From positions 189,854,559 through 189,918,558 of the forward strand of contig NC_053391.1 of assembly GCF_905171765.1 (NCBI RefSeq): DNA of 64,000 nt, read 5' to 3'. The notes under the pieces are model-generated. The model saw nothing but the letters and a program-made list of their open reading frames with translations, had not been told where the DNA came from and did not search any database. Both the position numbers and the translations under genes were made by a program. Below, piece by piece: positions 45,454-57,374 of the stretch (the stretch's first letter is position 1; each line of letters starts with the position of its first letter). The stretch comes from Bufo bufo (lineage: Eukaryota; Chordata; Amphibia; Anura; Bufonidae).

Positions 45454-45889
45454 AGGGGGAATGGACATAACCCGTTCTTCACCCCTCCAGCCCCGGAGCA
45501 TTGATCTGATGTTCTTCCTTGCCCCACGCTGGATTGCGCAGGGCAAGGGCTGTTTGCTTACATTTTCACACTGCTAGGCGGAGGCCTCCGCCTAGCAGTG
45601 CTTCTGGTGAAGTCACCGGCACTAATGAGCGGTCTTTAGCGCTGCCCTGGGCTGTGTTACAGGCTAGGGCAGCGCTAAAGACTGCACATTAGTGCCAGTG
45701 ACGTCACTAGGCTCACTGATAGGTGGAAACTTCAGCCTAGCATACTGTGAAAAAGCCCAGTACGTCACCAGATATGAAGAAAAACCCTTGCGCTGTGCTG
45801 CATGAAATGTTCCGATGCTCCACTCAGACGGGCTGGAGGGGTGAAGAAGGGATTATGTCCTGGTTCAGCTCTGAACCCAGACAACCCCT
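45454..45889. mobile_element. TTAA-flanked palindromic MITE
   Basis: TTAA lies at 45450-45453 and 45890-45893. The arms are cttcacccctccagcc and its complement ctggaggggtgaag. The outermost bases agggggaatgg and acccagacaacccct are only partly complementary. The core pairs gctaggcggaggc with gcctccgcctagc. Confidence 0.75.
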
Positions 45890-46278
45890 TTAACAGAGTA
45901 TTTCTATCTCAGACATTTATAGCATATCTACAGGTTATGCCATGAATTCTTGACAGATGCAGGTCCCACCTCTTGGACTCACTTCTGTGCAGTGTGTGGT
46001 GTGGTACCCAACTGATGCCCTGCTTGATGAGGAGGCCACTCATGTACATGGCCTTCTCTATTCACTTCTATGGGAGTTACAGAAAAAAACAGAGCATGCT
46101 ATGAATGTGTCATAGCTGCCTGAGATAAGAATACACTTATACATTTTGGCTACACTCAAAATTAATTTGCCTGCTTGATTGACAACAACTTCATTTAACA
46201 CAGCAACCGTTTTATTTTTTTTATGAGGTGCTCAAGAGATCCCTTATTCTTAAATGACGATTTAATTCATTTTGCCAG

Positions 46279-46349
46279 GTTCTGTTCCTGCAAGTACCCA
46301 GGAGGACACAATTCACTATGAAGTGCCCTCTGCATTGAGTGAAGGCTGA
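46279..46349 (+). CDS. candidate terminal coding exon, gene not recognised
   Basis: A good acceptor (tttaattcattttgccag, AG at 46277-46278) is followed by a short open stretch reading SVPASTQEDTIHYEVPSALSEG and a TGA at 46347-46349. A tail with an isolated Tyr in an acidic context (EDTIHYEVP) resembles the last cytoplasmic exon of some immune-type receptors. It is not a perfect ITIM or ITSM, and I assign no family. No upstream exon was found on the plus strand. Confidence 0.3.
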
Positions 46350-47390
46350 GGAAGCGTGGGCAGAGTAAAATGGCTGTTGCCTGTTTGCACACCGCATATC
46401 TTGCCTGCTTGATTTTATGTGAATTACAATAGTGCCAGATATTTCAAATAGTGTGCAAGTGCTGCATTTTCTGTTTGTACCATGGGTATGCTTTTATGGT
46501 CTGTTGGATGCTGAGCACCACTAGGAATCTCTTGCCTAGTGTGCCGCTCCAATTCACTTGAGAGACCCTAGTAGCAGTGCTGACCATTGCCTCTTCAGGG
46601 CCCCTCCTATCTGCTCTAAGTGACAGCTGTAACTGTCTCCTGATTGGATGCTACACCTGTAATTCAGACTGGAGGGGAGGGGCTGTGAAGTAGCACATCG
46701 CAGAACCTGGCAGAATAAAATGTCATGTTCACACTACTCCTGCTAATAAAAAATAATAAGAACCGCCATAAAAGGTACACTTGTACTGGTACCCCAGATG
46801 CCTATCTAGAGCTGTCAGCAGTTTAGCGTGGTCAAATCTGCTGACAGACTCCCTTTAAAAGGAACCCTGGGGCAGCCTATTCTCACACAAAATAATTGTA
46901 AAAAGTGGACAGCCAGTTAGCCACAGTTGGGATGTATACTCTACTAGCTTAGCAGCAGTCTTTACTGAGTGCATACTGTATATTGGTGATTGTTCATACA
47001 CAATAAAAATCTGATTCTGCCTAGTGTAAGGCATAAAAAAAAATCTGTAATGAAGCAGAGTAAAAGACTAACACCGTCATGTGAATGGTGAAAGCAGTTT
47101 TACTACGTTCATGTACTGTAGTCATTTTTCAAGAAGGAGGAAGCATGAAATGACTTTTATGCGAGTCGGTTTGGTTTAGGACTAGGTCATCTAGAACGTT
47201 GATTTCAGCTTTGTATGTAGAGCAGAGAGACAATTTGATGCTTCTCTGCATAATTCACCCTTTTCTCCACTTACATATTCATCGTCTATACATGAGCGAC
47301 CAAGCACTAGGATAGCAAAAATAAGCTACTCCAAGCTGGAAAAATGTAGAAGCTCCAAAACACGAAGCAGAAAGACTTCAAACACCTAGG
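46350..47390. other. gene-free stretch
   Basis: If the preceding exon is real, this would include its 3' UTR; an AATAAA word occurs in gcagaataaaatgtc near 46710. No other feature was seen. Confidence 0.35.
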
Positions 47391-47391
47391 G

Positions 47392-47712
47392 GATGTTCAG
47401 ACGGAGGAATTTTCAGTCATAGTTTTGTTTCGGACGCCACACCAAAACTCCGGTGGCGTCTGCATGGTGCCTGCCTGACACTGTTTTCAATGGGAAGTAA
47501 TGCTGCAGTTCATGGGCTGGCAGTTTAAAGCCGCGAACGAACCAAGAAGGGATATATGCCTTCTTGGAGTGGGGTGCAGACAGATGCAGCTTGGAGCTGA
47601 GCCGTAAGCGGGTCAGCAGCATTCAAAGTGAACAACTGCAACAGCCGTTTCTGACACTGTAAATGCGGTGGATATTAACAGCGTCAAAATCCGCTGCGGG
47701 AATGGACCCTTA
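47392..47712. mobile_element. degraded palindromic MITE
   Basis: The left end is ggggatgttcagacgg and the right end ggaatggaccc, flanked by CTA and TTA. Internal pairs such as gccaccggagtt-like words are present but the arms are strongly diverged. Confidence 0.45.
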
Positions 47713-47714
47713 GG

Positions 47715-49225
47715 CAAACAATGGATCCTCAAAATACAGATATGTTCTGTATGCTTTCTGTATTTTTCTCACTCCCATTAATAGAAACAGGGTTGTACAC
47801 AAATCTCATAGGGCCCCATAGCAAGATTTAGTATGGGGCCCCACACCCCGTACAGTTTCCCAGTAGGCATGCATCATTCAGTCCAAGGCCATGCAGAATG
47901 CAATTCTCAATGCTCCAGATTTTTGATGAATTTTTTATTTTTTTATTAAGTGGACAACATTTTTATAAAAAAATTGTAATAAATAAAGTCATCCTTGGTG
48001 CCACCCGCTTTATCTGATTTCTATATTAGTAAAATGGAACAGTTGCTTCATAACTATGGTACTCATTCTGAACACCATACATCTCAACTGGCATAAATAC
48101 TCCGGCTTTAAATCTATTACAAAGCTGTCTGCCTGCAGCCACTACTTGGGGAAGCTCAGTGCACAGGAATTTATGCAGGTACGGTTGACTTCAATGGAAG
48201 CTGTTAAAATCTTTTTGCACTGAGCTCCCTCTAGTGGTAACGGCATGAAAATGCAGTGTTTTTGTATCGGAAAGAGAAGTTCAGCATCAGGCCCAACCCC
48301 ATTTTCACCGAGCTCCATAGCAGTTGTGTAGTCTGCCTCCATTGAAGATAAATAGAAAGGACTATTCTTGTCTGCAATACGGACAAGAGTAGAACATGTT
48401 CTATAATTGGCATAAGAGCCACTTGGCCCCATAGAAACGAATGGCTCAGTGTGCTACCCTCGAAGAAAAAAAAGCACATGGATGAAAAATACGGTCATGT
48501 GCATGAGGTCTTATAGTTATTAATCCTGGCAAAGCAGAAAGCGATATCTCTTTACTCACATGGGATCCCAACAGTGGCCAAGGTTGGGTAGAAGACCTTC
48601 TGTAACGTTACCATCCAGTGCCCAGTCTTCATTCTGCAGCAGTCACTGGAACCAAATGTTTAAGTGGTCTTTAGAAGGTTCTGCTGCTGCAATGTACATT
48701 ACCCGTCGGGTCATCTATTCAATCAAATGACAATATTTAATATACTTCTGCAAACACAAAGACAATAATGAGCTGGTTAATGATTACCTATCATTGGATT
48801 GGACTGGGCAAGGTAAGATAGAGCAGATTCTCACTTTCAGACAGAAGACCGTTTTAAATGAAATGAACAGATGTAGCAGAGCTGAGAGTTTATATGTTAG
48901 GAGTATAGTAGTAATCCCTTTTAGGTTCACACCAGCTTGAGAGAGAGACCACAATGGAGTATGATAGAACTGGATATTTTACTCAAGAACCTCTTCAGCA
49001 AGTGGTTCAGTACAGATATCTAATATCTAATATAGCCTCTTTATGAACAGGAACACAGGCAAACTGGCAACTCAAACAGTTATTAATGGTGACAGTCTCT
49101 TCTCTAGATTATTCCAATTCTAGATTATTCCAATTTTCTTTATCCACCACCAAGGCACTCCTAGTTATCAGCCAGTGCACAATGTATATGTATTTATAGT
49201 CCCCTTACATGCTAAGTAACATAAC
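47715..49225. other. gene-free stretch with a MITE fragment
   Basis: Around 48355-48515 the words ctattcttgtctgcaatacgg, atggctcagtgtgc and tacggtcatgtgcatgaggt are a right-half fragment of the gcatgaggcc family. The rest shows no feature I can support. Confidence 0.4.
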
Positions 49226-49230
49226 ACTTA

Positions 49231-49672
49231 GGCCTCATGCACACGACCGTTGTTTTATTCCGTGTCCGTTGTTCCGTTTTTCGTGATTTTCTGCGGACCC
49301 ATTGACTTTCAATGGGTCTGTTGAAAACTCGGCTAATGCACCGTTTGTCATCCTCGTTCGTGATCCGTGGTTCCAGTCCGTCAAAAAAATATAACCTGTC
49401 CTATTTTTTTCACGGAAAACGGTTTGCGGACCCATTCAAGTCAATGGGACCGTGAAAAAACGCGGAGGCACACAAGATTGTCATCCGCGTCAGTTTTTTT
49501 CCTATCATTTGCATGGCAAACTTGACTTAGACTTTTTTTTTACTTTCCTTCATGTCTGGTGATCCTCGAAAAATAAAGGAAGACACACGGAAACAAAAAC
49601 GGAAACGGATCACGGAACAACGGAACCCCATTTTGCGGAACGGAACACAACAGCGGTCGTGTGCATGAGGCC
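49231..49672. mobile_element. palindromic MITE, TTA duplication
   Basis: TTA flanks both ends. The ends are ggcctcatgcacacgaccg and its complement ending cggtcgtgtgcatgaggcc. The interior has cggacccatt and aatgggtc words. Confidence 0.9.
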
Positions 49673-49675
49673 TTA

Positions 49676-50495
49676 ACTTTATGGTTTCCCTCAGTTTTTT
49701 CCTGGGCAGAGGATGTATCTCCTGCAGTGATGATGTTTCAGGTGTATAGCATCAAATTAGGCCTGCTTTGGATAAAGTCTCTGGGTGTAGTCTGCACTTG
49801 TTGGAAGAAGCTTCTCTTCTCAAAGCAGATGATCAACTTATATCACCCCGATTTGTAGCCTTGCAGGACTTTATGCAACCTTATTCTCTGAGCTCTCTCT
49901 CCTCTCTGCTTCTCTGCCTCTCAGCCAGAACTTTCCTGTACATCATCCAGAATCTTCCTACAATTAATGTCTAAAATAGATGCAAGGTCTTGCCCCTAGA
50001 TGGCAGCAGAGCACTTGTAATGGCATTGGAATGCACAAGTCAATATTGTTTTGAAGGGGGTTTGCGGAAAAACCACAGCGTAATACAGTACCAGCAAAGT
50101 GTTTAGATTAGATGATTCTCGTGTACACTTTGCAGATTTAGAAATCCGCAGCACGTCAATTATGTTTGCGGTTTTAGCTGCGGATTTCATTTGATCTGTG
50201 TCAACTCAAAACCACATCAAAAACCGTAATTTTTGGGTACAGGAATGCACAGAAATTCATGCGGATTTTCTGTGTGTTCACCCTCACACGTGTGCAGGTA
50301 CCCTTACATGGACAAGTTAGGATGCTGCCACACGTTCAGATTTTTTAAGCAGTTTTTTAAGCCAAAATCAGGAGTGGATTATGAAAAGAGAGAAAGTAAA
50401 GAACAGATACGACTTCTCATCTATTTTTATTTTCATTAATTCCTAGTTTGGGCTTCAAAAACTGAATCAGAAAAACTGACCATGCGGCTAGACCT
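49676..50495. other. gene-free stretch
   Basis: No exon is recognised. 50055-50300 contains gcggaaaaaccacagcgt and aaatccgcagcacg words typical of MITE arms but no clean ends. Confidence 0.35.
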
Positions 50496-50502
50496 CTATG
50501 CA

Positions 50503-50866
50503 TCATTCACACGTCTGTGATGACATCCATGATAGGGTGGTCAGTGATTCATCCGTAAAGATGTTAGTGAAGGATCCATGTTTGGTCAGTGTGTCCGTTT
50601 TTTGCTTTGTCATTCGTGTTTCACTGACCCTGCACAGCTGAAAATAAATTTTCATACCATCTCTTCCTAATGGTCCGTGAAACATGGATGAAACACGGAT
50701 TGCATCCCTGTTTTTCACAGACCCATAGACTATAATGGGTGTGATGGATCCTTGAGCAAAACACTGATGTGTGAATACATGCATTAAAATGAATGGGAAC
50801 GTGGGCTGTCCTTGCAGAACACGTACAACTCACATCCGTGAATCACTGACGTGTGAATAATGAGGC
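50503..50866. mobile_element. palindromic MITE
   Basis: The left end is tcattcacacgtctgtgatg and the right end gtgaatcactgacgtgtgaata. Internal atggatcc/ggatccat and tccgtgtttcac-like words occur in both orientations. Confidence 0.6.
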
Positions 50867-51001
50867 ATTACAGCAGGTAATAATTGGGAATAAATTACTA
50901 TTTACAACATAGCTGCATATGGCAGTTGCTTCTGTATGGAGATGAACAATTATTTACGGTTTCACATTTTGTCGGCAGCACCCCCCCCGTATACACTAGA
51001 C

Positions 51002-51147
51002 CAGGGATGCTCAACCTGTGGCCCTCCAGCTGTTGGAAAACTACAACTCCCATTATTCCCGGACAACCCACAGCTATCAGCCTACAGAAGGGCATGGTGG
51101 GAGTTGTAGTTTTACAACAGCTGGAGGGCCACAGGTTGAGAAGACCT
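51002..51147. mobile_element. hAT-type palindromic MITE
   Basis: The left end is cagggatgctcaacctg. The right side is caggttgagaagacct, with a decayed terminus. The arms ccctccagctgttg and caacagctggagggc are intact. Confidence 0.85.
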
Positions 51148-51149
51148 AG

Positions 51150-52065
51150 ACAGTGGGGTGCCAACAAATGATATTTTCTGCAGCATAAAAGATCTGTCAG
51201 ATCAGCCAACAAGCTAGCTAGTTTGTCGGCTGCCATCACATTTACACAGGCCGAATATGAGTGTTTGTAGAAATGTTAATTGCTGACCATAATTGGCGGA
51301 TCCGTCAGCCAGACAGTAGTGGTCCCTGAAGGATCCCATTCAGTATAATGGTGTCCACAGAGTTGCCAGCATGAGTACCATAATTCTGCGAGACAAAATA
51401 CCGCTACGTGCAGCAGATTTACGATAATGCAGTGTGGTACATGCCCAGGTGTTAAAGAGGTTGTCTAGGGACTTATAATGTATAATTTATGAAAATTGCA
51501 CTATTGACCCTGTCTTGCAGTTCCAGCTAGACGCTTTACTTTTGCCATCACTCTATGAATATTATAGTGCATATAAACAATTTGGGGTCTATTAGCTCCT
51601 GAGATTGCCATGAGGACAATACGGTTGCCACACAAAGAAATTCCAGCCCAAATCAGTGGATATAGGTTTAAAAATTAAAACTGACCTTCAACAGAGAAAA
51701 CCAATTCATACTTAAAACAATCGAAGGCATCTAAATATTGTCAGGACCTGGGTTTAACATCCAGTACCTCAAAACCGTTTACATGTCATCAATTCATCTC
51801 ATTAGCCAGACTGTCTCCACAGGTGAAGAAGTGCCCACCTGCCTGTTGATAGACATGGCCGGACATCTCACCTGGCCCTGACAATGTGAGCCCTGTGCCA
51901 CTGCTCCGAACAGTTCAAGCGCAAATTTAGGGGGAGCAGCAACGACTGTTCCTGCGCCACTACCCGCAAGATGTTCCCAGGTAGGTGGGCGCTCTGGCTA
52001 ATGAGTACATGTGTAGCGTGACAAAAAGGGTACAACTACATTGCAACATGTGTTGTGTGACATTT
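51150..52065. other. gene-free stretch
   Basis: No gene or clear repeat is recognised. A (TA)-poor, apparently unique region. Confidence 0.35.
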
Positions 52066-52070
52066 ATTAT

Positions 52071-53791
52071 AACTAGCAGAAGGACCCGACTTCGCACAGT
52101 TATATTTCATTTAATGTTTCTTTGTGTTGTTAAAAGATATCAACAGTATCCCCTATAACAGTGACACCTACAGTACCCCGCCCCCTTAACAATGACCTCC
52201 ACAGCCCCCCACCCCTTAACACTGACCCCCCCCACAGTGCCCCGCCTCCTTAAAATGGAACCTCCACAGCGGCGCCCCCCCCTTAACTTTGACCTTCACA
52301 GCAGCCTGCCCCTTTAACAGTGAGTTCCACAGCACTCCACCCCCTTGACAGTGACCTCTACAGCATCCGCTTCTTAACACAGACCATAGGTTACAGTCCC
52401 CTTAGCTATGACCTCCACCATTCCCAGCCCCCTTAACAGAGACCTCCACAGTGACTGCCCCTTTAACAGTAACTGCCACAATACCCCGCTCCCTTAACAG
52501 TGACCTCCACTGTACCCCGCCCCTTTAACAGTGACCTCCACTGTACCCTGCTCTCTTAACAGTGACCTCACAGTCCCTGCTGCCCCATTAATAGTGGCTT
52601 CCACAGTCCCTTCCTCCCTTAACAGTGACCTCCAAAGTGCCAACCCCTTTAACAGTGACCTCCACAGCGGCTGCCCCTTTATTAGTGACCTCCACAGTAC
52701 CCCATCTCCTTAACAGTGACCTCCACGACAGCTGCCTCTTTAATAGTGACCTCCACAGTCCCCCACCCCCTTAACAGTAACCTCCACAGTGCCCTCCCCT
52801 TTAAAAGTGACTTCCACAGCGGCTGGCCCTTTATTTGTGACCTCCACAGTACCCCACATCGTTAACAGTGATTTCCACAATATCCTGCGCCCTTAAAAGT
52901 GACCTCCACAGAGCTCCGTTCCCTTAAAATGTGAAATCCAGAACACCCCGCCCCCTTAACAGTGACCCTTACAGCACTCCGCCCCTTAACACTGACCTCC
53001 ATAGCGGACCGTCCCCTAAACTGTGACCTCCACCGTTCCCTGCCCCCTTAACAGTGACCCTTACAGCACTCCGCCCCTTAACACTGACCTCCATAGCGGA
53101 CCGTCCCCTAAACTGTGACCTCCACCGCTCCCTGCCCCCTTAACAGTGACCCTTACAGCACTCCGCCCCTTAACACTGACCTCCACAGTGGCCCGCCCCT
53201 TTAACTGTGACCTCCACAGCAGCTGCCCCTTTATTAGTGACCTCCACAGTACCCCATCTCCTTAACAGTGATTTCCAACATCCCGCCCCTTAACAGTGGC
53301 CTCGCCCTCTACAGCAATCTGCCCCTTAACACTGACCTCCACAGCGGACCGTCCCCTTAACTGTGACCTCAACACCAGCCTGCCCCCTTAACTGTCACCT
53401 CCACAGCACTCCGCTCCCTTAACAGTGTCATCCAGAGCGCCCTGCCCCTTTAAAGATGACCTACAGTGAAGAAAAATGGCTGGGTTGTTATGGAAACCTG
53501 GTGTAAAACTGTGTGTATGTGGAGACTAAGGGCCTGCGAGCTTCTATTGGCTGATAAGGGTCATGTGACCGTGTGTATGGCAGTTGGGATATGAGGATAA
53601 AGACCTGCAGGCTTCTATTGGCTAATGTAGATTTTTTGGGAATATCTCAGGAATGGCACATGCTAGAGAGCTGACACCCAGTCTAAAACCTTCCCAGACA
53701 CCTGATTTACCTGTTTTAGTGATTGTAAATGCGACGGTGCAGATTCCTTTAGCGGACATACATACATACATACACTCAGCTTTACATATTA
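52071..53791. mobile_element. non-autonomous element carrying a large minisatellite
   Basis: The left edge reads aactagcagaaggacccgac followed by ttcgcacag. The right edge reads (acat)n then cactcagctttacatatta. These paired edge motifs are widespread in vertebrate genomes in elements of uncertain class. The interior is a long minisatellite plus a unique tail (53465-53755). No coding capacity is seen. Confidence 0.5.
52140..53462. repeat. minisatellite, about 28-30-bp unit, over 40 copies
   Basis: The unit reads roughly ccccttaacagtgacctcca cagc(g)cccc. A higher-order copy of about 115 bp (cgtcccctaaactgtgacct ... gcggac) recurs at about 52985, 53095 and 53340. Confidence 0.93.
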
Positions 53792-54216
53792 GGGTACTTT
53801 CACACTTGCAGCAGAGGATTCCGGCAGGAAGTTGTCATCTGGAAAAATGGATCTGGCATTTTTCTTCACATTTTTTTGCAGTCTGAGCATGCGCAGACCG
53901 CAATTGCCGGATCCGTTTTGCCGAAACACTCGGGGCCTGATCCGGCATTAATGCATTTCAATAGCAAAAAGTGCCGCATTCGGCATTCCGGCAAGTGTTC
54001 TGGAATTTTGGATGGAGATAAAACCGCAGCATGCTGCGGTATTATCTCCGTCCTGAAAAGAGAAAAAGACTGAACTGAAGATATCCTGATGCGTCCTGAA
54101 CAGAATGCTCTCCATTCAGGATGCATTAGGATAAAACTGATCAGTTCTTTTCCGGTATTGAGCCCCTAAGATGGAACTCAATACCGGAAAAGAATAACGC
54201 TAGTGTGAAAGTACCC
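53792..54216. mobile_element. palindromic MITE, TTA duplication
   Basis: TTA lies at 53789-53791 and 54217-54219. The ends are gggtactttcacacttgc and its near complement ending gtgtgaaagtaccc. The core pairs accgcagcatgctgcggt. Confidence 0.88.
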
Positions 54217-54386
54217 TTAGATAGTCAATGGCGTCGCACTGCGACAAGCTGCAACTGTCACACAAAAATCCAACTTAGATGGATTTTTTTGCGACTGTCG
54301 TGTCACAATTGCAGCATCTCAAACGACATATATCGCCGTGTAGCTCCAGCCTTAAGGATATCATTCATCAGGTGATACCAGCCTTA

Positions 54387-55120
54387 GGGCTCATGCACAT
54401 GGCCATTGGCCGGCAGTTCCCGTATTGCGGCCCGCAAACAGCGGGTGCGCAATATACAGGCCCCAGCCGTTTTTGCACTGCATCACGGTTGTGGACCCAT
54501 TCACTTGAACGGGTCCGCAATCTGGAAGGTCCGGTGTTTAACGGAGGCATGGAACCACACAGAAACACTACAGAGTGCTTCCGTGGGGTTTCTCTCCATG
54601 CCTTTGCACCGCAAAAAAATAGAATATGTGCTATTTTTTGTGGTGCAGACGAATCACAGACCTATTAAAGTTAAAGGGAACCTGTCACTGGGATTTTGTG
54701 CATAGAGCTGAAGACATGGGTTGCTAGATGGCCGCTAGCACATCCGCAATACCCAGTCCCCATAGCTCTGTGTGCTTTTATTGTGTAAAAAAACCGATTT
54801 GATACATATGCAAATTAACCTCAAATGAGTCCTGTTCCTGACTCAGCTCACGTACAGGACTCATCTGAGGTTAATTTGCATATGTATCAAATCGATTTTT
54901 TTACACAATAAAAGCACACAGAGCTAAGGGGACTGGATATTGCGGATGTGCTAGCGGCCATCTAGCAACCCATGTCCTCAGCTCTATACACAACATCCTG
55001 GTGATAGGTTCCCTTTAAATGGGTCTGGATTAGTCTGCGGAATCCGCATGGATGTTGCCTGTGCATTGGGGACCGCAAATTGTAATCCCCATTGCACGGG
55101 ATGGCCGAGTGCATGAGCCC
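54387..55120. mobile_element. palindromic MITE, TTA duplication, split by a second MITE
   Basis: TTA flanks both ends. The ends are gggctcatgcacatggcc and ...gagtgcatgagccc. The arms are separated by the element at 54675-55014, which carries its own TTAA duplication. Confidence 0.87.
54675..55014. mobile_element. TTAA-flanked palindromic MITE, nested
   Basis: TTAA lies at 54671-54674 and 55015-55018. The ends are agggaacctgtcac and ...gtgataggttccct. The arms are almost perfect over about 150 bp (tttgatacatatgcaaatta and complement; atggccgctagcacatccgc and complement). Confidence 0.93.
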
Positions 55121-55199
55121 TTATGGATCTCATTCATCAGACATTTGGCACAGCCTGTCCTTTCCCAGGTTAGAAGCCTAGTCTAAAGAGCTCACGCAT

Positions 55200-55462
55200 C
55201 TACGGTATAACAGCTCATGCACACAGCCGTAGCTGTTTTTGCGGTACTGCATTTTGCGGAACGGACCATCCAGCCTATAATAGAGCGGTCCTATACTTGT
55301 CGTTATGCGGACAAGAATAGGACATGTTCTATATTTCTGCGGGTGTAACGGAATGGACAAACGGATGCAGACAGCCCACAGAGTGCTGTCCGCAATTTTG
55401 CAGTCCCATTAAAGTGAATGGGTCTGCATCCGACCTGCACAAAATGCGGATCAGATGCGGAC
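55200..55462. mobile_element. MITE left-half fragment adjoining DIRS
   Basis: It begins agctcatgcacacagccg and carries ttgcggaac and cgcaattttgc words. It stops abruptly at the DIRS end, and a right half is not found. Confidence 0.5.
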
Positions 55463-55802
55463 AAAAATCGGAATTAGACTTACCGGTAATTTCGGTATCC
55501 ATGAAATCACCATGACGGCATGACAAGGAGATTGACCCCCGACCTCTGTAGGGGCAGGAACAGAGAAAGGTTAAGCTGCCCCCTCCCTCCACCATACACC
55601 AGGTTTTTTTTTATTACTACAGAGCAATTCCATGGTAACTAACAAATATAGTGTCACTAAAAAAGATATAGGCATAAGATGGAATTTCTCCATAGCAAAA
55701 AAAATCCTCAGGCAGGCATATAAAAAATAAATGGGAGGGATTAATGTGCTGTCATGGTGATTTCATGGAAACCAAATTACCAGTTAGTCTAATTCCGATT
55801 AC
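55463..55802. repeat. DIRS terminal region with inverted repeat
   Basis: atcggaattagacttaccgg, taatttcggtatccatgaaa and tcaccatgacggca at 55467-55518 recur inverted at 55755-55802 (ctgtcatggtgatttcatgg ... agtctaattccgat). DIRS elements carry such inverted terminal and internal complementary regions. Confidence 0.65.
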
Positions 55803-55862
55803 GGCATGCCAAGGAGATATACCAAATTAAAACATTAAGGAAGGGGGGGGGGGGGCAACTGC

Positions 55863-57050
55863 CTAGAGGACTTTACGTCCAAAAGACAACTCAGAAGTAT
55901 TGGAAAAATCTAATCTGTAGTGTTTTATGAATGCATGTACATTGGTCGCAGCTCTGCAAATCTTGTCCAAAGAAGCTCCCGCTTCTTCCGCCTGAGAAGA
56001 GGACATGGCGCTAGTGGAGTAAGCCTTTAAATTATTAGGACAAGAAAGACCCTGAATTTCATAGCAATAAGAAATGGTAATTTTTATCCATCTAGCAATA
56101 GAAGATTTGGAAACTCTATGACCTCTATTCTTCCCTGAAAACTGGATAAGAAGATTAATCAGACTTCGTGAAACATCTAGTAGACTCTAAGTACTTCAGA
56201 ACAGTACATCGTACATCTAGAGTGCAAAAATCATGTTCCTTCTTATTTTTAGGATTATTACAGAAAGAAGGAAGAATGATTTCTTGACCCCTATGAAAAT
56301 CAGACACTACTTTAGGGAGGAACCCCGGGTCCAATTTAGGAACTATTCTATCCTCTAAAATTTTAAAGGTAAGGCTCCCTAATGGAAATTGCCTGAATCT
56401 CACCCAGCGTTCATGCTGAAGTGATTGCTAATAAAAAGGCTGTTTTGAAGGATAGAAATCTGATTGAACAATCGTCCAGAGGTTCAAACGGACTCATAGT
56501 TAGGCCATTTAGTACTGTGTTAAGGTCCCAGGAGGGGTTGTGTGACTTCAGCGTGGGTCTTTATCTAGATCAGGGTTTCTCAACGCCAGTCCTCGGGACC
56601 CACCTACCAGTCATGTTTTCCTTAGTATTGAGCAGGTGATATAATTAGTGTCCATGCATCAGGACTTTCCACAGGTATTCATTCTGTGGGATATTCCAAA
56701 ATCCTGACAATGAATGGGGACAAAACGGAAGCGTTTTTTTCCGGTATTGAGACCCTATGACGGATCTCAATACTGGAAAATATTAACGCTAGTGTGAACG
56801 TAGCCTACATCATTTTTTTCAACATTTTCAAGTAAATGGCGGAGGTCACTTTCTTTTTACAGGATCTGAGCATGGATATCACCTTATCGGAAAGTCCCTG
56901 GTGCTTTAATAATTCTACCTCAGGCTGTAAGTTTTAGGAACTCTGGGTGAGGAGGTAGAATGGGCCCCTGATGAAGAAGGTCCTTCCTGAGAGGAAGAAT
57001 CCAAGGGTTGGAGACAGAAAGCCTCTTGAGGAGGTCAAAAGGGGGTTATC
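55863..57050 (-). pseudogene. DIRS tyrosine recombinase, interrupted
   Basis: Read on the minus strand. LHQGPILPPHPEFLKLTA comes first, then GLSDKVISMLRSCKKKV and SAIYLKMLKK. There is then an interruption (56572-56810) by hAT-type and other MITE fragments. It continues with LSFKTAFLLAITSAERW, LGSLTFKILEDRIVPKLDP, LDVRCTVLKYLEST, a stop and shift at about 56155, then KSSIARWIKITISYCYEI, AYSTSAMSSSQAEEAGASL, DKICRAATNVHAFIKHYRLD, and the stop at 55863-55865. The recombinase joins the circular DNA intermediate of DIRS elements. In the usual AHSTRA box both His and Arg are replaced here (AYSTSA), although the putative nucleophile Tyr (KHYR) remains. The element is inactive. Confidence 0.82.
56575..56808. 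mobile_element. hAT-type MITE end plus MITE fragment inside DIRS
   Basis: cagggtttctcaacgccagtc followed by ctcgggacccacctaccag is a common hAT-type end. From about 56712 to 56808 follows the right half of a gatcc-type MITE (ccggtattgagaccctatga ... gctagtgtgaacgtagcc). Confidence 0.6.
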
Positions 57051-57057
57051 AGAATTA

Positions 57058-57371
57058 GGCTCCATTCACACGTCCGCAAAATGGGTCCGCATCCTTTCCG
57101 CAATTTTGCGGAAAGGGTGCGGACCCATTCATTCTCTATGGGGACGGAATGTGCTGTCCGCATCCACATTTGCGGATCCGTGCTTCCGTTTCCGGAAAAA
57201 AATAGAACATGTCCTATTCTTGTCCGCAATTGCGGACAAGAACAGGCATATTCTATTATGTCGGCAATGTGCGGTCCGCAAAATGCGGAACGCATATTGC
57301 CGCTTTCCGTGTTTTGCGGATCCGTGGCTCCGTGTATCCGCAAAACACATTGCGGACGTGTGAATGGAGCC
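57058..57371. mobile_element. palindromic MITE inside DIRS
   Basis: The ends are ggctccattcacacgtccgc and its complement ending gcggacgtgtgaatggagcc. Flanks are TTA and TAA. It is almost fully self-complementary (tgcggacccatt and aatgggtccgca). Confidence 0.85.
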
Positions 57372-57374
57372 TAA

